DNA of 33,836 bases from Pseudonocardia sp. 73-21 (GTDB lineage: Bacteria; Actinomycetota; Actinomycetes; Mycobacteriales; Pseudonocardiaceae): NCBI RefSeq assembly GCF_001899645.1, contig NZ_MKVV01000103.1, positions 1 through 33,836 on the forward strand, given 5' to 3'. Made by a program: the position numbers and the translations under genes. Positions within the stretch are counted from its first letter, which is position 1, and every line of letters starts with the position of its first letter. The notes under the pieces are model-generated. The model was not told the origin of the DNA, searched no databases, and saw nothing but the letters and a program-made list of their open reading frames with translations. Of this stretch, positions 15,148-22,216 are shown in pieces.

Positions 15148-17631
15148 TCAGGCGCCGGCGTCGAGCGCTGCCTTGCCCAGGGCCAGGACGACCGGGCGGA
15201 TCTCCGCCGCGTCGACGGCAAAGCGCCGGAACCCCAGCACGTGCAGCTGCGCAGCCGCTTCCTGCGAGACCGCGCCGGACAGTCGCATCCCGACCCGGCA
15301 GCCCGGCCGGATCGCCGCGTCGGCGGCGTGTCCGAGCAGCGTCTCGACGGACGGGTCGATCGTCGAACGCGGGTCACAGGAGAGCAGCCCGCGCTGCAGG
15401 TAGTCGTCGAGGGGCTCGGCCGTGAGCAGCTGGCGGGCGGGCAGCCCGAACATCGCGGCCTGAACCGCGCGCACCTCCAGCCACACGACGTCCACGGCCT
15501 CGGCGATCCCGCTCGCGCCGATCACGCCGCGGGGGCTGGTGAGGTAGGCGCCGACCTCGATCCCCGTGCCCTCCCCGAGGTCCCGCAGCGCACGGGCCTC
15601 GCCAGGGTCGGACACGTGGCGGAGCGCGAGGTGCACCGACGCCCGCCCGCCGGAGTCCCGCAGCGCCCGGGCGAGCCCGTCGAGCTGGGCCTCGATCAGC
15701 GCCGGGCGGCCCAGCGGGACCGACAGCTCCGGATGCCGGGTCGTCACCGCGGTCTGCTGGAGCAGCTCGCGTGCCTCGTCGGCGACCAGGTCGATCGCCC
15801 GCACCCCCACCTCGAGATCCCCCGCCGCGGTGAGCAGCGGGGTGAACTCGGCGGCCACGAGATCGGCGATGGCACCGATCCCCGCATCCCCCAGCAGGCC
15901 GCTGACCAGCCCGTCGATGTGCCCGGTGGCGGCGAGGACGTCGTCGACGGCGGTGACGAGGCCTGTGGCCCCGGCCTCCCGCGCGGCCTCGACGTCACCG
16001 GGCAGGGTGACCCGGCTCAGCACCTCACATCCGCTGGCTCCGGCCGCGACGCCCAGCAGCGCGGCCAGTGCGCCCGTGGCCGCCGCCGGCGTGGAGGTGG
16101 TGAACCGTCCGGTGAACAGCTCGCCCGACGAGCCGTCCAGGGAGACCTCGTCCCCCTCGCGGAGCGTCCGGTCCCCCACGCTCAGCGTGCGCTCGGCCTC
16201 GTCCACCCGGATCTCCGACGCCCCCACCACGCACGTGGTGCCGAGCGCCCGCGCGACCACCGCGGCGTGGCTCGTCGAGCCGCCGGTGGCGGTGACGATG
16301 CCCTGGGAGGCGATCATCCCGTGCAGGTCGGCCGGGCTGGTGACCGGACGGGCCAGGATCACCTGGCGCCCGTCGTCCGCCGCGGCCCTGGCCCGGTCGG
16401 AGTCCAGGACGAGGGTGCCGCTGACCTGGCCCGGGCACGCCCCGATGCCGGTGGTGAGCAGCCGGTCCCCGGCCCGGGCCTGCTCGACCTCGCCGTCGTC
16501 GAAGCCCGGGCGCTGCACCTGCCGGATCTGTGCGGGCGAGACGTGCCGCAGGGCCGTGGCCAGGTCGACATGCCCCTCGGACGCGAAGTCGGCCGCGATC
16601 CGCACGGCGGCCTCCGCCGTGCGCTTCGCGCTGCGGACCTGCAGGAAGTAGAGGTCGGAACGCTCGACGGTGAACTCGATGTCGAGCACGTCGCCCTGGC
16701 TGCGCTCCAGCTCGGCGCACGTGGCGCGGAGCTCCTCGAGTACGGCGGGCGCGAGTGCCTCCGTCACCGGGTCCGGGGTCCGGGTGCCGGCGACGACGTC
16801 CTCGCCCTGGCTGTGGGCCAGGTACTCGCCGAACAGGCCCGGCTCCCCCGTCACCGGGTTCCGGGTGAACACCACGCCGGACCCGGAGTCGGCCGACAGG
16901 TTGCCGAACACCATCGACTGCACGACCACGGCGGTGCCGAGGTCGTGCGGGATCTTGTGGTGGTCGCGATACGTGCGGGCCCGACGGGTGTTCCATGAGC
17001 TGAAGACGGCCTCGATCGCGCCGAGCAGCTGAGCCCGCGGGTCGTCGGGGACCGAGTCGCCCGTGTCGTCGGCGAGCGCCTGCTCGCAGGCGGCCCAGAT
17101 GCGGTCGTACACCGGGCCGGCAGCCTCGGCCGGGTCGACCGCCTCGACCAGCGCGTCGATGCCCTCGCCGGGATCCAACGCGCCCAGGACCGTCTCGGAG
17201 TACATCGCGTGGAAGCGCGCGACGAGGTCGGCCACGAACCGGGCGTCGCCGGTCGCCTCGGCCAGCGCGACCGCCGCCGCGCGGTCCAGGCCGAGGTTGA
17301 GGATCGTGTCCATCATCCCCGGCATGGAGATCGGCGCGCCCGAGCGCACCGACAGCAGCAGCGGTAGCGGGCCCCCCACCCCCCCGACACCGCCAAACGC
17401 CTTGCCCGAGGCGCGCTCGAGCTCGGTGAGCCGGGAGAAGACCTCGTCGACGAAACCGGCCGGTACTGCCTTCTCGGCCAGGTAGCTGCGGCAGGCGTCG
17501 GTGCCGATGACGTAGCCGGGCGGCACCCGCAGGCCCTGCTGGGTCATCCGCGCCAGACCGGCGCCCTTGCCGCCGAGCCGGTCGACGTCGGAGGGGTCGG
17601 CCTCGGTGAAGGTCAGCGTGAAGCCGGTCAT
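15148..17631 (-). CDS. Pyruvate phosphate dikinase-like phosphotransferase with degenerate C-terminal domain
   Basis: An 827-residue protein. Residues 1-350 match the ATP-grasp part of pyruvate phosphate dikinase closely: GGKGAGLARM, SVRSGAPISMPGMMDTILNL, AVFSSWNTRRARTYR, VQSMVFGN and LDIEFTVERSDLYFLQVRSA. Residues 395-500 are the swivelling domain with phospho-acceptor H455 (ATGGSTSHAAVVARALG). The C-terminal ~300 residues align in position with the PEP/pyruvate TIM barrel but lack the RTEHMF arginine motif and the catalytic Cys (ICGEHGG is replaced by MRLSGAVS). It should bind ATP and form a phospho-histidine, but making PEP from pyruvate is unlikely. The phosphate probably goes to another acceptor or to the separate swivel protein encoded upstream. 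ATG 17631 overlaps the stop of the 206-residue gene (ATGA). Confidence 0.88.
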   Translation of the reverse strand: MTGFTLTFTEADPSDVDRLGGKGAGLARMTQQGLRVPPGYVIGTDACRSYLAEKAVPAGFVDEVFSRLTELERASGKAFGGVGGVGGPLPLLLSVRSGAPISMPGMMDTILNLGLDRAAAVALAEATGDARFVADLVARFHAMYSETVLGALDPGEGIDALVEAVDPAEAAGPVYDRIWAACEQALADDTGDSVPDDPRAQLLGAIEAVFSSWNTRRARTYRDHHKIPHDLGTAVVVQSMVFGNLSADSGSGVVFTRNPVTGEPGLFGEYLAHSQGEDVVAGTRTPDPVTEALAPAVLEELRATCAELERSQGDVLDIEFTVERSDLYFLQVRSAKRTAEAAVRIAADFASEGHVDLATALRHVSPAQIRQVQRPGFDDGEVEQARAGDRLLTTGIGACPGQVSGTLVLDSDRARAAADDGRQVILARPVTSPADLHGMIASQGIVTATGGSTSHAAVVARALGTTCVVGASEIRVDEAERTLSVGDRTLREGDEVSLDGSSGELFTGRFTTSTPAAATGALAALLGVAAGASGCEVLSRVTLPGDVEAAREAGATGLVTAVDDVLAATGHIDGLVSGLLGDAGIGAIADLVAAEFTPLLTAAGDLEVGVRAIDLVADEARELLQQTAVTTRHPELSVPLGRPALIEAQLDGLARALRDSGGRASVHLALRHVSDPGEARALRDLGEGTGIEVGAYLTSPRGVIGASGIAEAVDVVWLEVRAVQAAMFGLPARQLLTAEPLDDYLQRGLLSCDPRSTIDPSVETLLGHAADAAIRPGCRVGMRLSGAVSQEAAAQLHVLGFRRFAVDAAEIRPVVLALGKAALDAGA

Positions 17632-18248
17632 TCGGTGCGTTCCCGGCCGAGGGTGCGCAGCAGGTCCTCGTGGAACTCGAACCAGACGTTGTGCACGGAG
17701 TCCTTCGTCGGCGAGGAGACGAGGTCGTGCTGGCCTGCGTCGATCAGCTCCATGGCGGCGGCGAACCGGCGCGGGTAGCCGGCGAACCGCGCGTCGTGCC
17801 CGGCGAGGGCGTCGAGCAGCGGGCCGAGCCGGGCGATGAGCTTGTCGAGCCGCGTGATGACCTTGTCGTCGTACTCGGAGTCGCTGTGGTCGTTGGCGAC
17901 CTTCCGGCCGCCGACGTCGATCTGCTGCCACGACGACATCGTGGTCAGGAACTGGGCGTTGACGGTCTCGAACCTGTCCACCAGCTCGATGAGGTCCGCG
18001 TCGCCTCGCAGGTCGGCGTAGTAGACGGCGGCCGCCGCGGCCAGCGCCGGCTCGGCCTCGTTGGTGGGCAGGGCGGCGTCACCGGCGACGACCACCAGTC
18101 CCTGCTCGGACAGGCCGGTCAGTACGGTCGTCACGTCGTCGGCGGCGAGGCCGGTGTCGGTGACGATCGTCGGCGCGGACGCCATCTTCTTCAGCGCGAC
18201 GACGTTGAGGACGTCGTAGTCGGTCTTGTCCAGAACCGGGGCGGTCAT
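17628..18248 (-). CDS. Unrecognised 206-residue protein coupled to the dikinase-like gene
   Basis: I do not recognise a family with certainty. The first ~70 residues look like a small winged-helix-like unit (DKTDYDVLNVVALKKMASAP ... LAADDVTTVLTGLSEQGLVV). The rest is mostly charged helix (ADLIELVDRFETVNAQFLTT, then DKVITRLDKLIARLGPLLDA). No membrane segment or signal peptide is seen. GGAGG lies eight bases before the ATG at 18248, and the stop overlaps the dikinase-like start, so the two proteins are likely made in equal amounts and may form a complex. In PEP-synthase-like phosphotransferases such as phenylphosphate synthase a third small subunit stimulates the reaction; this protein could play that part, which is an inference from gene order only. 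Confidence 0.75.
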   Translation of the reverse strand: MTAPVLDKTDYDVLNVVALKKMASAPTIVTDTGLAADDVTTVLTGLSEQGLVVVAGDAALPTNEAEPALAAAAAVYYADLRGDADLIELVDRFETVNAQFLTTMSSWQQIDVGGRKVANDHSDSEYDDKVITRLDKLIARLGPLLDALAGHDARFAGYPRRFAAAMELIDAGQHDLVSSPTKDSVHNVWFEFHEDLLRTLGRERTE

Positions 18249-18284
18249 CGGTGGGTCCTCCGCAGTCACGAGGCAGCACAGGGG

Positions 18285-18320
18285 ACCGGGCGGCGCGGCG
18301 CGATGGCCGCGCCGCCCGGT
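18285..18320. terminator. Strong intercistronic stem-loop
   Basis: A perfect 15-bp stem (ACCGGGCGGCGCGGC / GCCGCGCCGCCCGGT) closes a 6-base loop between the stop of the 476-residue gene and the start of the 206-residue gene. No U tract follows. It may act as a partial terminator or RNA-stabilising element that makes upstream genes more abundant than the dikinase-like gene. Confidence 0.75.
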
Positions 18321-18351
18321 GGGTCGGCTCGTCGGGTCGGTCAGGAACGGG

Positions 18352-19782
18352 TCAGAGGACCCGGCCCTTCGAGCTGCGCAGATCCGCCTTGTCCGAGAAC
18401 GGCAGGTACCCGGCACCCGAGAAGATCTTGCTGGGCACGGTCTCCTGCGCGAAGCCGCGCTTGGTGATGTCGTAGTAGTAGTTCGCGACCCGCTGGTCGA
18501 TCTCCCACAGGTCGTAGTCGACGCAGGCCTTCTCGTACGTGCCGGCCTTGCGCAGGTGCGGGAGGATCATGTCGATGTAGTAGACGTACTGGCCGTTCCA
18601 GATGAGGTCGCGCCGGCACATCTTCGACGTCTTCGTGTAGAGCTTCAGCGTCGCCTGCTGGACCCGGCCGAGGTGCTCGGCGAGGTCGTCGATCTTGATC
18701 GGGTACACCTCGCCCATGGGGGTGTCCCACTTCTCGCGGGCGAACACCGCCCCACCGATGATCGCCTGGACGTAGTTCTTCGGGCGGGTGAAGGTGGTGG
18801 AGATGTCGTTGACCCGGATCTCCTGCAGGCCCATCTGCTCCGGGTCGATGATCATCGCGAGCGTGTAGGAGTACGGCAGCTTGGCGTCCGCGCTGACGTC
18901 CGACCAGTGGTAGATCTCCTCGTTGACGAAGAGGTCGCGCAGGATCAGCAGGTTCCCGTCCGGCAACTCGTACGGGCCGGTGTCGCCCAGGCCCAGCCGG
19001 TTGTCGTAGTGGTGCAGGAACGCCAACAGCTCGGTGGCCGCGTTGAACTGCGTGAACGCGTGGTGCTTGGGGCTGTCCGCCTCGAGGGGCTCGACCTGCG
19101 CGACCAGCTGCTGAAGGAAGTCGTCCTCGTGGATCTGGCAGCGGTAGCGGTCCTGCGAGTTGAGGATGTAGCCGTCCTGCCGCTTGCCCCACAGGATCCG
19201 CTGCATGAACTTGAGGATCTCGTTGGACTCGGCCACGTAGTCGTCCGGGCCGATCACCTCGAGAGCGAGCAGGCCGCACCGGCCCATGCCGAACCCGACC
19301 GCGCCGATGCACCAGTCATGCACAGAGTTGATCTTGGTGCCGATCTCCCTGCGTGCGCTCGCCCCGATGTCCAGCAGGCCCTGGGCGCCGACCTCGTTGG
19401 TCGTCATGCGCAGGATCTCCGGCCAGCGATAGAACTCGTGCATGAAGGCCAGGATCTCGTACTCCTGGCGCGGGATCATGCCGCTGACGCCCTCCGTGGC
19501 GCGCATGACGAGCACGTCCCAGATGTTCCACGCCAGGTAGTTGTTGAGGTCGTTGAGCTCGGGGATCGTGAACTGGTCCTTGAGGACGTCCTCCTTCGAC
19601 ACCTTCTCCAGAACGCCCGACTGGGCGCGCTCCTTGAGCATCTTGTCGCCCTTGATGCCGTCGGTGACCGGTTCGAGACCGACGAAGTTGCCGGTGTAGG
19701 TGAGGTCCTGGAAGCGGAGGCCGTCGTCGCCGGGCTCGTACCGCTGCTTGTACGTCGCGCGCTTGCCGTCGGTCGTCGTCAC
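18352..19782 (-). CDS. 476-residue protein, probable substrate subunit of the phosphotransferase
   Basis: No familiar enzyme motif is visible. The protein is soluble and rich in aromatic residues (YEILAFMHEFYRWPEILRMT, YPIKIDDLAEHLGRV, MILPHLRKAGTYEKACVDYD, RVANYYYDITKRGFAQ). The GTG at 19782 has AGGAG about ten bases upstream. It follows, by 49 bp, a 139-residue swivelling-domain protein. Together they total 615 residues, close to the ~610-residue alpha subunit of phenylphosphate synthase, whose N-terminal part is a specific domain and whose C-terminal part is the phospho-His domain. I therefore infer that this protein binds the alcohol or phenol that receives the phosphate. The comparison rests on length and domain order, not on an alignment. 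Confidence 0.6.
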   Translation of the reverse strand: MTTTDGKRATYKQRYEPGDDGLRFQDLTYTGNFVGLEPVTDGIKGDKMLKERAQSGVLEKVSKEDVLKDQFTIPELNDLNNYLAWNIWDVLVMRATEGVSGMIPRQEYEILAFMHEFYRWPEILRMTTNEVGAQGLLDIGASARREIGTKINSVHDWCIGAVGFGMGRCGLLALEVIGPDDYVAESNEILKFMQRILWGKRQDGYILNSQDRYRCQIHEDDFLQQLVAQVEPLEADSPKHHAFTQFNAATELLAFLHHYDNRLGLGDTGPYELPDGNLLILRDLFVNEEIYHWSDVSADAKLPYSYTLAMIIDPEQMGLQEIRVNDISTTFTRPKNYVQAIIGGAVFAREKWDTPMGEVYPIKIDDLAEHLGRVQQATLKLYTKTSKMCRRDLIWNGQYVYYIDMILPHLRKAGTYEKACVDYDLWEIDQRVANYYYDITKRGFAQETVPSKIFSGAGYLPFSDKADLRSSKGRVL

Positions 19783-19831
19783 TGCTGTGTACTCCTGTCC
19801 GTGAGGCGGGGTTCGGGTGCTCGGTGCGGGA

Positions 19832-20251
19832 TCAGTCGAGGGCGACGATGCGGCCGACCTCGTCGTCGGTGCAGTCGAGCCGGACCTTCTTCCCGTCGAG
19901 TTGCTCCGCGATCTCCACGAAATGCGACTCCGGCGTGGCGCCGACCGAGTACCGGGAGTCGCTGGAGGTGAGATACGCGGTCATCACGCACGGCGTCTGG
20001 AACTCGCGCGACAGGATCCCCAGGTGCGACTCCGGCGCGCCCGACATCGTGATCACACCGATCGCGCCCATGCTGAGCGCCGGCGCGAGGAAGGTCGTCG
20101 TCCCGCCGCGGACCAGCAGGATGTGCTCCTGGAGCTTCCCGGACTGGATCAGGGTGATGACATCCGCAGGAGAGGACAGGTACTTCACCGTCCCGCTGGG
20201 GGACTTCTTCGTGTCGAAGACGTTGTAGCCCTCGGCCAGAACGTCGGCCAT
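19832..20251 (-). CDS. Stand-alone PEP-utilising-enzyme swivelling (phospho-His) domain
   Basis: A 139-residue protein made only of the mobile domain of PEP-utilising enzymes. The phospho-acceptor is H76 in ITMSGAPESHLGILSREFQT, matching the family pattern GG..SHaaI.aRe.giP. The domain normally swings between an ATP site and a substrate site, carrying phosphate on the histidine. A free-standing copy implies that it shuttles phosphate between separate proteins, here the dikinase-like protein and the 476-residue protein. AAGGAGG lies eight bases before the ATG at 20251, a strong start for the first gene of the operon. Phenylphosphate synthase and rifampin phosphotransferase are known examples of this chemistry with non-pyruvate acceptors. 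Confidence 0.85.
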   Translation of the reverse strand: MADVLAEGYNVFDTKKSPSGTVKYLSSPADVITLIQSGKLQEHILLVRGGTTTFLAPALSMGAIGVITMSGAPESHLGILSREFQTPCVMTAYLTSSDSRYSVGATPESHFVEIAEQLDGKKVRLDCTDDEVGRIVALD

Positions 20252-20862
20252 ACCGGTTCCTCCTTGAACGTGATGGATCACTGCCGCCCGCTCCGGTGGC
20301 CCCGGAAGCGGGACCGACCGTGGCGTTACCGCCGTCACAGTGCCCTGCGTCACCATTCGTAGCCGATGGGTCGTGCAGATAGAAGATCGTGGTCTCGTTG
20401 TCCAGCTGAGACAGGGCACTGCTGAAGGGCCCTGCCTGCCGAATCCCGTCCCAGGTCCGGGCGAACACGTTGACAGATCGCCGTCCGTTCACGGGAGCGG
20501 CGCGCGACAGGCCCGGGAGCAACGCAGCGTGAGACCTTGCGGACTCCGGCCAGCGCACACCGTCTGTCGACCATCACCGACGACCAGACGCTCGCGATCG
20601 TGCCGGCCCGTAGCCGCGACCGACGGCGCCGTCTCGGCGTCGCGTGCGGCCGTGGCGGGAACGGTCCGCCGGGTGCCGCTGCGATTCGCCGCACGCTCGA
20701 AGTGGCGGCCGACACCCTCGACTCCGGCGCCGTCTGACGGCGAGTCAAGTGCGCCGTGGTCCCATACTGATCCCAAGAAGATCAACTATGGCGCTCATCC
20801 GTGATCCGGTCGTCGTGACAGCAAGATCTTCAGAGCCCGACGTTTCCGCAGTTCAGAATGCA
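20252..20862. other. Non-coding stretch upstream of the phosphotransferase operon
   Basis: About 610 bases with no convincing gene on either strand; open frames here have no domain sense or ribosome binding sites. It must hold the promoter of the swivelling-domain operon. Two structures are visible: an imperfect hairpin near 20287-20312 (cccgctccgg / ccggaagcggg) and a 10-bp inverted pair described separately. A TTGACA at about 20470 points right but has no matching -10 box. Confidence 0.5.
20338..20421. repeat. Separated 10-bp inverted repeat upstream of the phosphotransferase operon
   Basis: CAGTGCCCTG at 20338-20347 and its exact reverse complement CAGGGCACTG at 20412-20421 are 64 bases apart, about 90 bp upstream of the swivelling-domain start. 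This could be a pair of regulator half-sites that loop together, or chance. Confidence 0.35.
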
Positions 20863-20900
20863 GAACGGGCGGCTCCCCCGTCGAAGGGAACCGCCCGTTC
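20863..20900 (-). terminator. Strong hairpin after the tRNA-Pro remnant
   Basis: GAACGGGCGGCTCCC and GGGAACCGCCCGTTC form a 15-bp stem with one mismatch around an 8-base loop. It lies just downstream (minus strand) of the tRNA-Pro-like fragment, where a tRNA terminator is expected. It also separates the MFS/regulator genes from the phosphotransferase operon. Confidence 0.75.
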
Positions 20901-20905
20901 CGGCC

Positions 20906-20949
20906 GTCGGGACGACAGGATGTGAACCTGCGCCCCCTTGACCCCCAGG
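20906..20949 (-). other. 3' half of a tRNA-Pro(GGG)-like gene, possible att scar
   Basis: On the minus strand the sequence reads CTGGGGGTCAAG (anticodon loop with GGG and the 3' half of its stem), GGGGGCGCAGGTTCACATCC (variable region and T arm), then TGTCGTCCCGAC (rest of T stem, acceptor strand, discriminator). This agrees with actinobacterial tRNA-Pro(GGG) as I remember it, with about two changes. The 5' half is absent: bases beyond 20949 do not form D or acceptor arms. The 3' half of a tRNA gene is the usual attachment site left by integrative elements. It is not a functional tRNA. Confidence 0.6.
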
Positions 20950-21049
20950 CTCGGCTGGCACCTTTGTCCTCGTCCGACACCGTCGCTGACGTGGGGAAGC
21001 AGACTCCGGCGTACGGGGCCACATCGACCAGCGGTCCGCACCGTTGCTG

Positions 21050-22216
21050 TCATCCGTCGCTGTCGGCCACCACGTCTCCATCGCGGTGCGGCCTGCCGTG
21101 GAGAGATCGCGAGTAGGCCGCCACACACGCCCACGACAGCACCGCAACGGCGAGGAAGCATCGGTACACGCCCGGATAGCCGATGCCGGCCGCACCCGAC
21201 GCGGCGGCGACCGGAGCCAGCAGGCCCGCGAGCCCCCAGCCGGTGAAGACCAGTCCGTAGGCCGTGCCGAACCGCTCCCGCGGCACCACGTCCGCCGTCG
21301 CCGCGGGGACCAACGCCGACAGCGCGCCGTACTGCGTCCCGAGCAGGAGCAACGCGACGAGCGCGACCGGACCGCCCGATCCCGCAGCCAGGGGGAGGCA
21401 CGCGAGGAGCAGCACCGCGCAGTTGCCGTGCAACGCCGCCGAGCGGCCCACCCGGTCCGACAGGGGCCCGGCGACGAGCCGCCCGACGACGTTGCCGACG
21501 GCGAGCACTCCCACAGCCACCGCCACGGCGTCCGGGCTTCCCGCCAGTGCCCCGGCCTGCGCGAAGGCCGCGAGAGCCGGGGCCGCGCCCAGTCCGAAGG
21601 CCGCCCAGAGTGCGACGACGGCCCGACCCGGGCGACCGCGACTCCGGCGGGCCCGCGGATGCGGGTCGGATGGCTCTCCGGGAACGAGCGCCGCCGCCAC
21701 CGCGAGCACGCCACCCATCACGCCGGCCACCAGCACGAAGGTCCAGGCCCGGCCGACCGCCCCGAGCAGGGCCGCGGCCACGGGGGCGAGGACCGCCGTG
21801 CCCAGCGCGTAGGCGCTCACCACCAGACCCATCGCGAGACCGCGCCGCGACGCCACGGTGCCCGCCACCCGCACCGCCGTCGCGTAGCCGAGCCCGGTCG
21901 AGCCGCCGAGCACGACGCCGAAGGCCAGGACCAGCGCGAGCACGGACGTCGCGGCCGCGCAGCCGAGCAGGCCGGCCACCGTGCCCACCAGGGTGACCAG
22001 CGCCAGCCTCCGGGCCGCGACCAGGTCGGCGAGCCGCCCGCCGACGAGCACCCCGACCATGAAGGCCGCCAGGCCGACCGAGAAGACACCCGCCAGGAGC
22101 GTGTCGCCGGCTCCGAGATCCCGGCGCAGCGAGCCGGTGAAGACGTCCCATGCGAACAACGGGCTCACGGCCAGGTCGAGCAGCACCGCCCCGGCGACGG
22201 CGCGTCGCCCGCTCAC
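21050..22216 (-). CDS. Major facilitator superfamily transporter
   Basis: A 388-residue membrane protein with about twelve hydrophobic segments. The loop after helix 2 has the MFS motif GGRLADLVAARRLALV, and its repeat in the second half is GPLSDRVGRSAALHGN. It resembles oxalate/formate-antiporter-like and other small-solute MFS carriers, but the substrate cannot be read. The GTG start at 22216 overlaps the stop of the XRE-TetR regulator (GTGA), so the two are one transcript and the regulator probably controls the transporter. The C terminus is short and hydrophilic (HGRPHRDGDVVADSDG). Confidence 0.9.
   Translation of the reverse strand: MSGRRAVAGAVLLDLAVSPLFAWDVFTGSLRRDLGAGDTLLAGVFSVGLAAFMVGVLVGGRLADLVAARRLALVTLVGTVAGLLGCAAATSVLALVLAFGVVLGGSTGLGYATAVRVAGTVASRRGLAMGLVVSAYALGTAVLAPVAAALLGAVGRAWTFVLVAGVMGGVLAVAAALVPGEPSDPHPRARRSRGRPGRAVVALWAAFGLGAAPALAAFAQAGALAGSPDAVAVAVGVLAVGNVVGRLVAGPLSDRVGRSAALHGNCAVLLLACLPLAAGSGGPVALVALLLLGTQYGALSALVPAATADVVPRERFGTAYGLVFTGWGLAGLLAPVAAASGAAGIGYPGVYRCFLAVAVLSWACVAAYSRSLHGRPHRDGDVVADSDG

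Noticed and set aside
15148..17631. Housekeeping pyruvate phosphate dikinase (ppdK)
   Set aside because: The C-terminal PEP/pyruvate residues are missing and the gene is coupled to a 206-residue unknown protein next to a BMC locus.
20463..20500. Plus-strand promoter with TTGACA near 20470
   Set aside because: No -10 element lies at a suitable distance and no plus-strand gene follows before 23.3 kb.
20350..20748. Open frames on both strands in the 20.25-20.86 kb gap
   Set aside because: They have no ribosome binding site, no recognisable motif and arginine/proline-rich composition typical of antisense frames in GC-rich DNA.
20906..20949. Functional tRNA-Pro gene
   Set aside because: Only the anticodon-loop-to-3'-end half is present; no D arm or 5' acceptor strand can be formed from the adjacent bases.
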